A program made the position numbers and the translations under genes. DNA of 53,365 bases. Origin: Bacillus sp. FJAT-25509 (GTDB taxonomy: Bacteria > Bacillota > Bacilli > Bacillales > Bacillaceae_G). The stretch is taken from assembly GCF_001420605.1 (NCBI RefSeq), contig NZ_LJIZ01000028.1, positions 1 to 53,365 on the forward strand, in the 5' to 3' direction. Shown here one piece after another: positions 20,638 to 30,408 of the stretch; the stretch's first letter is position 1; each line of letters opens with the position of its first letter. Below the pieces are notes generated by a model. It searched no databases, was not told the origin of the DNA, and saw nothing but the letters and a program-made list of their open reading frames with translations.

Positions 20638-21015
20638 TTACTTGATATTGGGAAAAATTATTTCTCCCTTTTTAGAAAAAAATAAGTTTTTTCTAGCTAA
20701 CTCAATAATATATTGATCATCGTTCAATTGGTCAATCATGCGTTTTGAATCCTCAACCTTACTCTTTGTTCTCTTTAAATCCACCTTTGCTAGTTTTAAT
20801 TGTTTTACTTTAGATGAATACACATGTTGTTGTGTTACATAATGAGATTGTAATAAAAAAAATAGGGGGACAGTTAAAAAGCAAAATAATGAAATGCGCA
20901 CTAAAAACTTTTTAAAACTCCTTCTCCTAGGCTTAACACCTTGTTCTTCAACTAAAGTAATATTTTGTTTATCTTGAACTTGACTAGTTAAATCCAACTT
21001 TCTCGCATGTTCCAC
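20638..21015 (-). CDS. divIC: Cell division protein DivIC (FtsB-like)
   Basis: A small bitopic divisome protein that pairs with FtsL and DivIB at the septum. A basic cytoplasmic N-terminus (PRRRSFKKF) is followed by one membrane segment (about residues 36-55, ISLFCFLTVPLFFLL), then a coiled coil (KQLKLAKVDLKRTKSKVEDSK) and the conserved end DQYIIELARKNLFFSKKGEIIF. GTG start immediately after the yabQ stop, with GGAGG nine bases upstream. 125 residues, as expected. Last gene of the yabP-yabQ-divIC group. Confidence 0.95.
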   Translation of the reverse strand: MEHARKLDLTSQVQDKQNITLVEEQGVKPRRRSFKKFLVRISLFCFLTVPLFFLLQSHYVTQQHVYSSKVKQLKLAKVDLKRTKSKVEDSKRMIDQLNDDQYIIELARKNLFFSKKGEIIFPNIK

Positions 21016-21627
21016 CTATTTCTTCCTCCTATCTAAAAGGTCCTTTACTTTTTTAATAGTAGTAAGGAAGATATTCTTGAATTTTCCGAAAACTCCTTTA
21101 AATTGTATTAAATAGTTTTTGACTCGTTTTGGCACAAAAAACCAACATACTCTGACGAAAAACAAAAGAATTGATAGTAGAACGTTGTAAACTAAACGGA
21201 TTAGTCGAATAAGGAGTCCATAAATAAACAAAAGGATTACAATTATTACCTGAATAATCCACTTTATAGGTTTTACAATAAATATTACGATTAACTTTAC
21301 TATAACGCGATAAATGCCAATAACCAACTGAATAATAAATTCTAATATCTTTTTATAAATAGTTCGAAATAGACTTTGATATGCCGCATAACCACATAGT
21401 AAAGCTAATAGTAAATAAAACCTGAGTGCACCTTCATTAACTAAGTATAATACATAAAAAACTAGTAGAGCCTGAAAAACCCAAAATAAAATATCAGTTG
21501 CAAATACAATCAATCGATTACGAGTACCTCGATATAAAAAACGATGGTATGTATCTAGTGCCATACCAAGATAAGCACCCATACCGACCATCGCTATCAT
21601 TGAGTAGAACTGAACGTTTAAGCTCAT
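21016..21627 (-). CDS. yabQ: Spore cortex biosynthesis protein YabQ
   Basis: A mother-cell membrane protein needed for cortex formation in B. subtilis. The 203-residue protein is highly hydrophobic, with about four to five membrane segments (SMIAMVGMGAYLGMAL, TDILFWVFQALLVFYVLYLV, then several Ile/Val-rich stretches), and a basic tail (VKDLLDRRKK). It overlaps yabP by 4 nt and abuts divIC, indicating translational coupling. The biochemical role is unknown. Confidence 0.92.
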   Translation of the reverse strand: MSLNVQFYSMIAMVGMGAYLGMALDTYHRFLYRGTRNRLIVFATDILFWVFQALLVFYVLYLVNEGALRFYLLLALLCGYAAYQSLFRTIYKKILEFIIQLVIGIYRVIVKLIVIFIVKPIKWIIQVIIVILLFIYGLLIRLIRLVYNVLLSILLFFVRVCWFFVPKRVKNYLIQFKGVFGKFKNIFLTTIKKVKDLLDRRKK

Positions 21628-21929
21628 TTAAATAGCTTGCTAAAGATTCCTTTAGCTTTCCCCGAATTGTATTCGTCAATATAACAAAGTTCATTAATCT
21701 TTCCCTTTATTGCTACATGACCTTTTTCTACATCGAGGTTTTTCATTTGTAAATTATGACCTTTAATATGCAAAAATCCTAATGCTGTTTCTAATAGAAA
21801 CTCTTCACTATCAAAGCTCTCAACTTGTTTTACTCCAGTAATTTCAAGATATCTTCTACTTTTTAACGATAAATCCTGCTCGATTATTTGGCTTGTATTT
21901 TTCGCATTTAACTCATACGGATTATTCAT
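21624..21929 (-). CDS. yabP: Sporulation protein YabP
   Basis: A 101-residue member of the YabP/YqfC family of spore-coat or cortex-associated proteins made in the mother cell under sigma-E. The family core reads SRRYLEITGVKQVESFDSEEFLLETALGFLHIKGHNL followed by the basic GHVAIKGKINELCY. No catalytic motif is visible. It overlaps yabQ by 4 nt. A possible sigma-E -10 lies upstream (21998-22005). Confidence 0.93.
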   Translation of the reverse strand: MNNPYELNAKNTSQIIEQDLSLKSRRYLEITGVKQVESFDSEEFLLETALGFLHIKGHNLQMKNLDVEKGHVAIKGKINELCYIDEYNSGKAKGIFSKLFK

Positions 21930-21997
21930 ACTAGTCCCTCCATTTACATAAACTGTACCACTTGTAAATCGATTCCTAATACAGTGTTATTTGTACA

Positions 21998-22005
21998 AGT
22001 ATATG
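21998..22005 (-). promoter_or_regulatory. Possible sigma-E -10 element of yabP
   Basis: CATATACT on the minus strand matches the sigma-E -10 CATACAnT in seven of eight positions and lies about 70 bp upstream of yabP. No convincing -35 is seen at the right distance, so the call is weak. Confidence 0.3.
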
Positions 22006-22019
22006 AAGGGACAACTTTT

Positions 22020-22289
22020 TTAGAACAAGCTATCTGACAGTTTTTCCTCACTTATGATCGTATACATTGCATCTGCTTCTTCTTTTCGAACAGTCTCTTT
22101 AAGTAAATTAATTTTTGCAGTAACAATTTTCTGTCCAAAACGAATTTTTAATTCATCATTTACTTTGACTTCTGTAGATGCTTTTGCAACTGTTCCGTTG
22201 ATCGTTATTCTGCCTTGATCAGCTACTTCTTTTGCAAGTGTACGACGCTTAATAATTCTCGATACTTTTAAAAATTTATCAAGTCTCAT
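22020..22289 (-). CDS. rqcP: S4-domain ribosome quality control factor RqcP (YabO)
   Basis: An 89-residue S4-like RNA-binding protein (MRLDKFLKVSRIIKRRTLAKEVADQGRITING). In B. subtilis RqcP (formerly YabO) works with RqcH on stalled 50S subunits to add C-terminal alanine tails. The S4 fold fills the first 60 residues. ATG start after GAGGAG. It follows mazG by 34 bp. The HSP15/S4 family is broad, but length and context fit RqcP. Confidence 0.93.
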   Translation of the reverse strand: MRLDKFLKVSRIIKRRTLAKEVADQGRITINGTVAKASTEVKVNDELKIRFGQKIVTAKINLLKETVRKEEADAMYTIISEEKLSDSLF

Positions 22290-22323
22290 AATTTATTCTC
22301 CTCAATTCTCATTCAATTAGACA

Positions 22324-23778
22324 TTATTCATATTTTTTAGCTTCATTCCATATCTCATCCATTTCTTCAAGAGATACATCAGAAAATGCCTTATTTATTT
22401 CACGAAGTCTTGATTCAATATATTGAAAACGTTTTGTAAATTTCATATTTGTTTTTAAAATCGCTTCTTCAGGATTTACATCAATAAAACGTGCTAAATT
22501 AACAATACTAAATAATAGATCACCAAGTTCCGCTTCAACTTTAGACTGATCTTTCAATTTGATGGCATCAAGAACTTCAGTTAACTCTTCATTAACTTTA
22601 TCTACAACCGGCGGTAGTTCCTTCCAGTCAAACCCTACTTTCGCAGCTTTACTTTGAAGCTTCTCTGCTTTTAATAATCCTGACAGATCCTTTGGTATAC
22701 CTGAAAGAACGGATTCAACGACGTGTCCCTTTTCAGCTTGTTTTAATTCTTGCCAATTTTTTAATACGTCTTCCTCACCATTCACATGAACCGTTGAAAA
22801 TACATGCGGGTGACGATAGATTAGCTTGCTTACTAATCCTTGAATTACATCTTGAATTGAGAAGTAACCTTCATCTTCTCCAATTTGAGCATGTAACATG
22901 ACTTGAAGTAATACATCTCCAAGTTCTTCAATAATATGATCATCATCTTCTTCATCGATTGCTTCAAGAAGCTCGTATGCCTCTTCTAGTAAGTACTTCT
23001 TTAATGATTCATGGGTTTGCTTTTGATCCCACGGGCAACCATTAGGTCCTCTTAAAGTAGCTATGACAGAGCGAAGCGTTTCAAATTGATGATATAGATC
23101 CTCTTCATTTTTAACTGGAGGAACATAAACACTTGTCAAATTATTAATTGATGTATCACGATCTAACTCAAACAATGGTACTCTTCTTATTTGCTCAGTT
23201 GCACTACCCGCTGCAGTAACAATTACGACTTCATAATCATCGGGAAGCTGCTCCATTAGCTTTAATTTCGCATGTGAGGCAGTCATTTGATCATAAACCT
23301 GGCAGATGATCAAATGCTGTCTAAACGTAATCGATTCCGACTCTAAATCCGTTGCATCAACAAACTGGAATCCTTCAATTGGATCAATCTTCAAACTAGT
23401 AAACATTGCATCTAAAAAGCTTTGTCCGCCTTTGATGTCTAGCTGGATTTTTCCTTTATCTGCAAGCTCTATTAATAGCTGAACAGTTTTTTCTGCTACA
23501 AGAGGATGTCCTGGCACAGCATATGTAATTGCCCCTTCTTCAGAAGCTTTCACCAATAGATGAACAATTTCTTGATATACCTCTTCGAAGCGATCATGTT
23601 TTTCATAAATTTCATCGAATGATTGGAACGTTAATCCTTCTGTTTCTAATTCACTTATAACAGGGTGGTCTTTTGTACGTAAATATAGATTGTCAGTTTT
23701 TTGTAACACTTTATAGATACCAAACGGAAGCTGATTAAGGTCACCTGCACCTAAACCTAAAACTGTAATCTTGTTCAT
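22324..23778 (-). CDS. mazG: Fused tetrapyrrole methylase-like / MazG nucleotide pyrophosphohydrolase (YabN)
   Basis: A two-domain protein. The N-terminal half (about 1-220) has a SAM-dependent tetrapyrrole methylase-like fold (MNKITVLGLGAGDLNQLPFG, VPGHPLVAEKTVQ). The C-terminal half (about 250-484) is MazG, with the metal-binding glutamates in LLEEAYELLEAIDEED, IEELGDVLLQVMLHA and ELGDLLFSIVNLAR. MazG hydrolyses NTPs to NMPs and limits incorporation of faulty nucleotides. 484 residues, standard for Bacillus. ATG start after GGAGG. The role of the methylase half is not known. Confidence 0.94.
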   Translation of the reverse strand: MNKITVLGLGAGDLNQLPFGIYKVLQKTDNLYLRTKDHPVISELETEGLTFQSFDEIYEKHDRFEEVYQEIVHLLVKASEEGAITYAVPGHPLVAEKTVQLLIELADKGKIQLDIKGGQSFLDAMFTSLKIDPIEGFQFVDATDLESESITFRQHLIICQVYDQMTASHAKLKLMEQLPDDYEVVIVTAAGSATEQIRRVPLFELDRDTSINNLTSVYVPPVKNEEDLYHQFETLRSVIATLRGPNGCPWDQKQTHESLKKYLLEEAYELLEAIDEEDDDHIIEELGDVLLQVMLHAQIGEDEGYFSIQDVIQGLVSKLIYRHPHVFSTVHVNGEEDVLKNWQELKQAEKGHVVESVLSGIPKDLSGLLKAEKLQSKAAKVGFDWKELPPVVDKVNEELTEVLDAIKLKDQSKVEAELGDLLFSIVNLARFIDVNPEEAILKTNMKFTKRFQYIESRLREINKAFSDVSLEEMDEIWNEAKKYE

Positions 23779-23796
23779 TTTGATCCTCCTGTTCTT

Positions 23797-25386
23797 TTAA
23801 GAAAGCCATTTCTGTAGTTTTTCGCTTTTAACGATTGAGCTTAGCTCTTCTACTGTAAATAACTTAATTTTTATTAATACAACCGCAAATGCGATCGCAC
23901 CTACAACCGCTGAAGATAGCGCCTCAACTAACATCCTTAAACGAAGCGGATTAATAAACATTGCATATTTTTCATAAACGTATTCATAACCATATACACA
24001 ACCATACATAAAGGCTAAAGATACTAGTAATTTCAAAATAAACTTAAAGTCAAAAAATGTAACTTTTGACAATTTATATATATAAGCTAAGTTCAAAATC
24101 GTAACAATGATTAAAGCAGATACCGTTGAATATGCTGCTCCTTTCGATCCGATTTGCTCCATTAAAATAACATTTCCAATAAATTTAACACATCCTCCAG
24201 CAATTACATTTAAAGCTGGAATTAAACTTTTACCTAACCCTTGTGCAATTGAAGATGTCGTAATCGATACGCCAGCAAAGAAGATCGATATACATAAAAC
24301 AGTTAGGACATCCGTTCCTAAATCATTTCGATAAAGCATGATATTCGTCGGATGGATAATTGAAATTAACCCAATTGTTGCCGCTGCTCCTACTACAATA
24401 CTTACTCGAATGGCACCTGATATTCGAGTATTAATAGAATGATGTTCTTTACGAACCAATTCACTAGATAAGTACGGAATTAGGGCCAGTGAAAAAGATG
24501 AAGCAATGACAGAGCCTAATTGAATTAGTGGAAATCCACGGTCATAAATACCCTTTACTAGCTTAGCACCTTCAACATGGTAACCATATTGTACTAATAA
24601 CGGATAAAAAGAGAGTGAATCAATAAACTGAATGAATACAAGTACTAAACTACTTAAGCTTAGTAAGATTCCTTGATATAAAATTGTTTTTAATTCTAAG
24701 CGATAGGTTTTAAGCAAACCAAATGATGGTATCGTTAAACCAGAGCCCCGAAAAGAAACCCAATAAAAGAAGTACAGTATCGCTGCTATACTACCAAGTA
24801 TCGAACCTGAAACGGCCCCTGCACCTACAATATAAAGATTGTCGGTCGTTTGCATTAAATAAAGTGACAGCACTAAAATCGTAATAACTCGAATTAATTG
24901 CTCAATCACCTGACTGACTGAAGTAGGTCCCATATCCCCTAAACCTTGATAATATCCTCGAAATGCTGAAGTTATTGGTACAAATAAAAAGCCAACACTA
25001 ACAACACGAATTAACATCGCTAGATGATCATCACGCATAAACTTCGCTATACTATTACTGCCTATGTATAAAGTAAAGAAACACAATATACCAATGACTA
25101 ACAACATCATAAATGTTGCATAAACCAAATCTTTAGCACCTTTATCATCTTTTTTCGCCAATCTTTCAGCAACATAAGATGATAAAACTAAAGGAAAGCC
25201 ATATGTAGAAAAAGCTAAAGCAATTGCGTAGACAGGATATACTTGTTGGTAAATATAGTAACCTAAATCGCCGGCAATATTTTGATAAGGAATTTTATAA
25301 AACGCACTTAGTACTTTCGATAATAATGATGCTATTGTTATGAACAAAGCCCCTTGTAGGGCTGCTTTTTGCTTAGCTTTTTGCAA
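23797..25386 (-). CDS. yabM: SpoVB/MurJ-family polysaccharide or lipid flippase (YabM)
   Basis: A MOP-superfamily membrane protein of 529 residues with about 14 hydrophobic segments, beginning ALFITIASLLSKVLSAFYKIPYQNIAG, the SpoVB/MurJ family start. Relatives flip lipid II or other lipid-linked sugars, but the substrate of YabM is not established. It starts at TTG with GGAG 11 bases upstream; the spacing is long, so the start could differ slightly. It lies 18 bp upstream of mazG and forms an operon with it. Confidence 0.88.
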   Translation of the reverse strand: MQKAKQKAALQGALFITIASLLSKVLSAFYKIPYQNIAGDLGYYIYQQVYPVYAIALAFSTYGFPLVLSSYVAERLAKKDDKGAKDLVYATFMMLLVIGILCFFTLYIGSNSIAKFMRDDHLAMLIRVVSVGFLFVPITSAFRGYYQGLGDMGPTSVSQVIEQLIRVITILVLSLYLMQTTDNLYIVGAGAVSGSILGSIAAILYFFYWVSFRGSGLTIPSFGLLKTYRLELKTILYQGILLSLSSLVLVFIQFIDSLSFYPLLVQYGYHVEGAKLVKGIYDRGFPLIQLGSVIASSFSLALIPYLSSELVRKEHHSINTRISGAIRVSIVVGAAATIGLISIIHPTNIMLYRNDLGTDVLTVLCISIFFAGVSITTSSIAQGLGKSLIPALNVIAGGCVKFIGNVILMEQIGSKGAAYSTVSALIIVTILNLAYIYKLSKVTFFDFKFILKLLVSLAFMYGCVYGYEYVYEKYAMFINPLRLRMLVEALSSAVVGAIAFAVVLIKIKLFTVEELSSIVKSEKLQKWLS

Positions 25387-25547
25387 AAGGATAACAACTC
25401 CTTTGTTAGACGGTTCACCCTTTAATGTATTACATTATTAGGGCTTATGTAAAGAGTTGCCAAAAGAAAAAACCTCTCTTTTCCAAATTTAGCAAGTAAT
25501 GGTGTTTTTATTAAATGTACATCCAGTAGTTTATGCCAAAGGGTAAA

Positions 25548-25590
25548 ACGAAAAAACAAAGACCAGTTAAGGTAATATTCCTTTACTGGC
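25548..25590 (-). terminator. Intrinsic terminator of spoVT
   Basis: A stem CCAGTAAAGG / CCTTAACTGG (one mismatch, 25563-25589) is followed on the minus strand by a T-rich tract. It lies 20 bp after the spoVT stop. Confidence 0.8.
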
Positions 25591-25609
25591 CCATGTACTT
25601 CATATATGA

Positions 25610-26146
25610 TTATTGCTCCATTTGTCTAGCCAAGAAGTTAGTAGCAGTATCGATTGCTTTCTTTTCAACTTCAGAAATTGTTTTATCTTTTGAAAAGATA
25701 ACAACAGCTCCAATTGGATCCCCGCTTGCGATGACTGCTCCTACTGCATAGGATTGATATTTTTCAATGACACTTTCGATAAATGAAGCTTCCCCAGGCT
25801 CGCCAACTACTTTTGAGTTACGCTCTGCCATAGTTTTTTCGATGATATCACCAATGTTTTTGTTTAAGTATTCTTTTTTGGAAGCCCCCGCAACTGCTAC
25901 GACTGAATCTCGGTCACTTATAATGACTGTATGTCCAAGTGTGTCGTAAAGTGCATCAGCGTACTCCTTCGCAAAATCACTTAATTCACTAATTGGTGAA
26001 TATTTCTTTAAAATGACTTCTCCATCTCGGTCCACAAATATTTCTAATGGATCACCTTCACGAATCCGTAAAGTTCTCCTAATTTCTTTTGGTATTACTA
26101 CTCGACCTAAATCGTCAATTCGACGAACAATACCTGTTGCTTTCAT
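25610..26146 (-). CDS. spoVT: Forespore transcription regulator SpoVT
   Basis: It activates or represses sigma-G-dependent genes late in the forespore. Residues 1-50 are the AbrB-type swapped-hairpin DNA-binding domain (MKATGIVRRIDDLGRVVIPKEIRR); the remaining part is a GAF-like domain (TLGHTVIISDRDSVVAVAGASK, GDPIGAVVIF). The ATG at 26146 with GGAGG upstream gives 178 residues, the standard length; a longer open frame upstream is not used. A sigma-G-like promoter lies 90 bp upstream. Confidence 0.97.
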   Translation of the reverse strand: MKATGIVRRIDDLGRVVIPKEIRRTLRIREGDPLEIFVDRDGEVILKKYSPISELSDFAKEYADALYDTLGHTVIISDRDSVVAVAGASKKEYLNKNIGDIIEKTMAERNSKVVGEPGEASFIESVIEKYQSYAVGAVIASGDPIGAVVIFSKDKTISEVEKKAIDTATNFLARQMEQ

Positions 26147-26236
26147 ACTTGTAAAGCGCCTCCTCACTTACTTGCATGTCTACGTTGATGAAAGATACCC
26201 GAGTGACAATGAGGTAAGGTCACCCTTAATTAATGA

Positions 26237-26265
26237 TAGTATCCTACACAACGAAAGTTCTATAC
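26237..26265 (-). promoter_or_regulatory. Sigma-G-like promoter of spoVT
   Basis: -35 GTATA (26261-26265) and -10 GATACTA (26237-26243) have 17-bp spacing on the minus strand. This agrees with the sigma-G pattern GnATR / CATnnTA except for the first base of the -10. The B. subtilis gene is sigma-G-dependent. Confidence 0.5.
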
Positions 26266-26377
26266 AAAATAAGTGAGATTTTTTAACACCTTTACTAAAA
26301 ATATAGTACTGTAAGCACTTTTTGGTAACTTTTAATGACTTTATCACCAAAATAAAGAAGCCATTCGTACTACTTTC

Positions 26378-29300
26378 TTATGCATTTACACTCTCTTTTT
26401 TCACGTTCTTTAATCCATTAATTAAACCTTCTAGCGTTGTAAGCCAGTCAGCTGGATTTTTTCCTTTTACGTCTAGCGTTACTTTTAATTTCGATCCATC
26501 CATTCCTAGGCCAATGCCTCTTCCGAATGAATTACATAATTGGAATAACTTTCCACCGTCGATATTAGTACTTGCCTTCTCAGAGAAATAAACACTTACT
26601 TCTGATTTAACTTGTTTAATAAGCTCAATCTGCTCTGCAATCGCTAAAAGTTTAATATGAGCAACTTGACATAGATAGCCTACTTCTACCGGGAAATCAC
26701 CAAAACGATCCATTAATTCATCTTGTAAATCATTTAACTCTTCAAACGTTTCAACACGTCTAAATTGCTTGTACATCTCAATTTTTTGCTTACTATCTTG
26801 AATATACGTATCAGGTAAATAAGCATCAACTTCAATGTCAATTTCAATTGAAATGATATCTTCTTTCTTAACTCCTCTACGCTGTTCGATTGCATCTTTT
26901 AACATTTGAGAATATAAATCGAAACCAACCGAATCGATAAATCCGTGTTGTTGTGCTCCAAGTAGATTTCCTGCACCTCGTATTGATAAGTCACGCATAG
27001 CAATTTTGAAACCTGAACCTAGTTCTGTAAATTCTTTAATTGCTTGCAGACGCTTCTCGGCAACTTCAGTCAGTACTTTATCCTGTTTATATGTGAAATA
27101 AGCATACGCTACTCTATTCGAACGTCCTACACGTCCTCTTAATTGATAAAGTGTTGATAATCCCATTCGATCTGCATCATATACAATCAATGTATTAACA
27201 TTTGGAATATCCACGCCCGTTTCGATAATCGTCGTGCTTACTAATACGTCGTATTGGCCATCTAAAAAGGCATACATAACTGATTCTAATTCGCCTTCAT
27301 TCATTCGACCATGTGCTACAGCTACTTTTGCATCTGGTACAAGCATCGAAATCTGTTCAGCCATACGTTCAATATCTTCTACCCGATTGTATAAGAAATA
27401 TATTTGTCCATCTCGGGCAAGCTCTCTTTCAATCGCTTCTCTCGCTAATGCAGCATTATATTCAACTACATATGTTTGAACCGGAAAACGATTTTCTGGT
27501 GGCGTTTCAATAACTGATAAATCTCTTACTCCTAGCATTGACATATGCAATGTACGAGGAATCGGAGTTGCAGTTAACGTTAAAACATCTATATTTGCTT
27601 TTAGTTGCTTTATTTTTTCTTTATGAGATACACCAAATCTTTGCTCTTCATCAATAATTAAAAGTCCTAAATCTTTATATAAAATATCCTTCGATAATAG
27701 GCGATGTGTTCCAACTACTATATCGACAGAGCCCTCTTTTAGGCCTTTCATCGTTTCAAGCTGCTGTTTACGAGATCGGAAACGATTTAACACACCGATA
27801 TTAATAGGGTGATCTTGAAACCTTTCCCTTAATGTTTCGAAATGCTGCTGTGCCAAAATTGTAGTAGGAACTAAAATAGCAACTTGCTTACCTTCCACAA
27901 TTGCTTTAAAAGCAGCTCGAATAGCTACTTCAGTTTTTCCGTATCCTACGTCACCACAAAGCAGTCGATCCATTGGACGTTCTCTTTCCATATCCTTTTT
28001 AATTTCATGAATTGATCTAAGTTGATCGTCAGTTTCCTGATAAGGAAATGAAGATTCAAATTCTTGTTGTTCCAAGCCATCAGGTGAAAAAGCGTAGCCT
28101 TTTGATGCTTCTCGTTCTGCATAAAGCTTAATTAAGTCATCAGCTATATCCTGAACGGAGCCTTCAACTTTCTTCTTAACCTTTTTCCAATCAGTTCCAC
28201 CAAGCTTATAAATCTTCGGTTCTTTACCTTCAGATCCAACATACTTTTGAACTTGATCAATTTGTTCAATTGGTACGAATAACTTGTCGTCGCCATGATA
28301 TCGAATATGTAAATAATCTTTATGAATACCATTAATCTCTAATGTTTCAATTCCCAAAAACTTACCAATACCATGATTTACATGAACAACATAATCTCCA
28401 ACTTTTAATTCTGAGTAATTTTTTATTCGTTCAGCATTTGATAACTTTGTATTGATTCTTTTTTTCTTCTTAGCTTTTTTCGTGAATAGCTCACGCTCTG
28501 TTATTAGAACGAATTTTTCTAAAGGAAGTTCGAATCCAGAACGAAGATCACCTTTCATGATGTATACTTCACCATTTTTGATTTGTTCAAGAGAAGAAAT
28601 AATTTTACCTTCAATTTTGTAATCTTCTAATATATTTTCAATTTTATTTGTTCTTTCGTCACTTTCGCCGAGCATAACGATTGTATATTTATTTTTCTTC
28701 CAACGGTCTAATTCATTTTTTAACAAGCTCATTTGACCATGAAACTCTTGCATCGATTTACATTGAATCGAAACTACCTGTTCTGGATGCGTATGAGGTA
28801 CTCTTCTTGGAAAAAGACTCGTATGAATTTGTTGACGCTTTCTCGAATGTAGTAATTCAAAAAAGTCATGTGAAAAACTTACTCCATGTAACGCATTTCC
28901 TTCAGCTAGTAAGGAAGTATACCACTCTGCTTCATCCTTTTTAAGCTGCTCTACGATTTCATGGACCCTCGAAATCTCATCAATAACGACAACAGTTTCC
29001 TTAGGAACGTAATCTAGTAAACTAAATTGGTTTTCATAGATTAGACCAAAATATTTATATATTTGATCAATCAATTGCCCTTGCTTTAATTGCTCAAGAT
29101 CATAAGTTACCTTTTCAACCAATAACTCTTTTACTTGTTGGTCACTTATTTTTGATAGGGTTTCTTTAAAAGCTTGTTCGATTCGTTGAACTCCTAATTG
29201 CAAATCAGTCTTGGAAATAATTCTTTCCGTCGCTGGGCCAATTTGGACACTCTCATACTTTGTAATAGATCTTTGGGAATCAGGAGAAAACGAACGGATC

Positions 29301-29908
29301 GAATCGATTTCTGTATCAAAGAGTTCAATTCGAATAGGATCTTCATACGTTAATGGATAAATATCAAGAATTCCTCCGCGTACGCTAAATTCTCCTTTAC
29401 TTTCGACCATCCCAACGCGTTCATAGCCCATTTGGACAAACTTTGAAACCAAATTCGATAAGTCGATATCTTCACCAATTTCAAAATTGATCTGGTAGCT
29501 AGACCATAATTCTGGAGATGGCAAATAGCCAATTAATCCCGATACAGGTGTAACCACTACCGACGGTTTTTTTGACATCAAACTGTTTAACGCAATTAAT
29601 CTTTGTGATCTAAGCTCTGGACTTGATACTGCAATCTCTGAAGCAATCAGTTCATTTGCAGGATATAAAAATACTTTGTCTTCCCCAACTACTGATTTTA
29701 GATCTTCCGATACTTTTTGAGCTTGGAGAAGATTATTTGTCACGATTAACTGCGTTTGTCCAGTTTCTTTAAAAACAGCTCCAGAAAGCAATGTTTTCGC
29801 AGACCCCGTTAAGTTTGTAACTAATTGTTCTCTTAACCCATTTTTTAGGCCGTTTATTATTTTCTTAATATCTTTATACTGGTTAAATTGTTCAATTAAA
29901 CCAATCAC
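26378..29908 (-). CDS. mfd: Transcription-repair coupling factor
   Basis: It removes RNA polymerase stalled at DNA damage and recruits UvrA. The 1176-residue protein has a UvrB-homology N-terminus, the RNA polymerase-interacting domain (SELKVGDYVVHVNHGIGKFLGI, about 495-515), a RecG-like helicase core with Walker A LLCGDVGYGKTEVAIRA and the DEEQ box LIIDEEQRFGV, TLTATPIPRTLHMS, and the C-terminal TRCF domain. GTG start with GGGGAG nine bases upstream. It follows fin, as in B. subtilis. Confidence 0.98.
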   Translation of the reverse strand: MIGLIEQFNQYKDIKKIINGLKNGLREQLVTNLTGSAKTLLSGAVFKETGQTQLIVTNNLLQAQKVSEDLKSVVGEDKVFLYPANELIASEIAVSSPELRSQRLIALNSLMSKKPSVVVTPVSGLIGYLPSPELWSSYQINFEIGEDIDLSNLVSKFVQMGYERVGMVESKGEFSVRGGILDIYPLTYEDPIRIELFDTEIDSIRSFSPDSQRSITKYESVQIGPATERIISKTDLQLGVQRIEQAFKETLSKISDQQVKELLVEKVTYDLEQLKQGQLIDQIYKYFGLIYENQFSLLDYVPKETVVVIDEISRVHEIVEQLKKDEAEWYTSLLAEGNALHGVSFSHDFFELLHSRKRQQIHTSLFPRRVPHTHPEQVVSIQCKSMQEFHGQMSLLKNELDRWKKNKYTIVMLGESDERTNKIENILEDYKIEGKIISSLEQIKNGEVYIMKGDLRSGFELPLEKFVLITERELFTKKAKKKKRINTKLSNAERIKNYSELKVGDYVVHVNHGIGKFLGIETLEINGIHKDYLHIRYHGDDKLFVPIEQIDQVQKYVGSEGKEPKIYKLGGTDWKKVKKKVEGSVQDIADDLIKLYAEREASKGYAFSPDGLEQQEFESSFPYQETDDQLRSIHEIKKDMERERPMDRLLCGDVGYGKTEVAIRAAFKAIVEGKQVAILVPTTILAQQHFETLRERFQDHPINIGVLNRFRSRKQQLETMKGLKEGSVDIVVGTHRLLSKDILYKDLGLLIIDEEQRFGVSHKEKIKQLKANIDVLTLTATPIPRTLHMSMLGVRDLSVIETPPENRFPVQTYVVEYNAALAREAIERELARDGQIYFLYNRVEDIERMAEQISMLVPDAKVAVAHGRMNEGELESVMYAFLDGQYDVLVSTTIIETGVDIPNVNTLIVYDADRMGLSTLYQLRGRVGRSNRVAYAYFTYKQDKVLTEVAEKRLQAIKEFTELGSGFKIAMRDLSIRGAGNLLGAQQHGFIDSVGFDLYSQMLKDAIEQRRGVKKEDIISIEIDIEVDAYLPDTYIQDSKQKIEMYKQFRRVETFEELNDLQDELMDRFGDFPVEVGYLCQVAHIKLLAIAEQIELIKQVKSEVSVYFSEKASTNIDGGKLFQLCNSFGRGIGLGMDGSKLKVTLDVKGKNPADWLTTLEGLINGLKNVKKESVNA

Positions 29909-30043
29909 GAAGTCAATCTCCCCTAACAGTCAATCTAAGTAACAATAATCTTAGTTGAAGTTTATATTTATAGTTTTTTAGTAATTTGCTCCATTTTAAG
30001 TGGCATTTGTATAGATAAACGCACTCCATCTTAACGGAGTCTA

Positions 30044-30081
30044 GAAAAAACAGAAAAACGCCTCAGTTATAAACCAAAGGC
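30044..30081 (-). terminator. Probable terminator of fin
   Basis: An imperfect stem with GCCT at one side and AGGC at the other (30060-30081) is followed on the minus strand by a T-rich tract with two interruptions (30043-30058). It begins three bases after the fin stop. The stem is weak, so partial read-through into mfd is likely. Confidence 0.45.
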
Positions 30082-30084
30082 AAT

Positions 30085-30318
30085 TTAATTTATGAAATTC
30101 TTATATTCATGGTAATGTGGAAACTCAGATAGAGTCATTTCGCAATCCTCGCACACAATATAAATTACTTGATTAGGAGATTGAATAAAGTTTACAAAAT
30201 CGCTCAATTCTTCATCGAAAGAATGACAATACGAAGATGAAACTTGTAACAACTGTTGTTTTTCAATACTACCCATTTGTTTACTACAATACCTACACTG
30301 ACAATCTAATAATTCCAT
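30085..30318 (-). CDS. fin: Anti-sigma-F factor Fin (YabK)
   Basis: A small zinc protein that inhibits sigma-F in the forespore and helps the switch to sigma-G. It has two cysteine pairs, C8/C11 (CRYC) and C56/C59 (CEDC), and ends HYHEYKNFIN, like B. subtilis Fin. Start at the ATG with GGAGG five bases upstream (77 residues); the frame is open four more codons but that ATG overlaps the ribosome binding site. It lies between pth and mfd and has a sigma-G-like promoter of its own. Confidence 0.92.
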   Translation of the reverse strand: MELLDCQCRYCSKQMGSIEKQQLLQVSSSYCHSFDEELSDFVNFIQSPNQVIYIVCEDCEMTLSEFPHYHEYKNFIN

Positions 30319-30352
30319 TACTTCCTCCATACTACAAAAAAATTCATATATA

Positions 30353-30382
30353 CAGTATGGATTGTACTAACTATACTTATTC
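30353..30382 (-). promoter_or_regulatory. Possible sigma-G-type promoter of fin
   Basis: -35 GAATA (30378-30382) and -10 CATACTG (30353-30359) with 18-bp spacing on the minus strand resemble sigma-G (six of seven in the -10). The B. subtilis fin promoter is read by sigma-F and sigma-G. Confidence 0.42.
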
Positions 30383-30408
30383 AATGTGAAAGCTTAAATT
30401 CCTGTTTT

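Noticed and set aside
28144-28332. Small minus-strand frame inside mfd
   Set aside because: It is in a shifted frame within the RNA polymerase-binding domain of mfd and has no start signal of its own.
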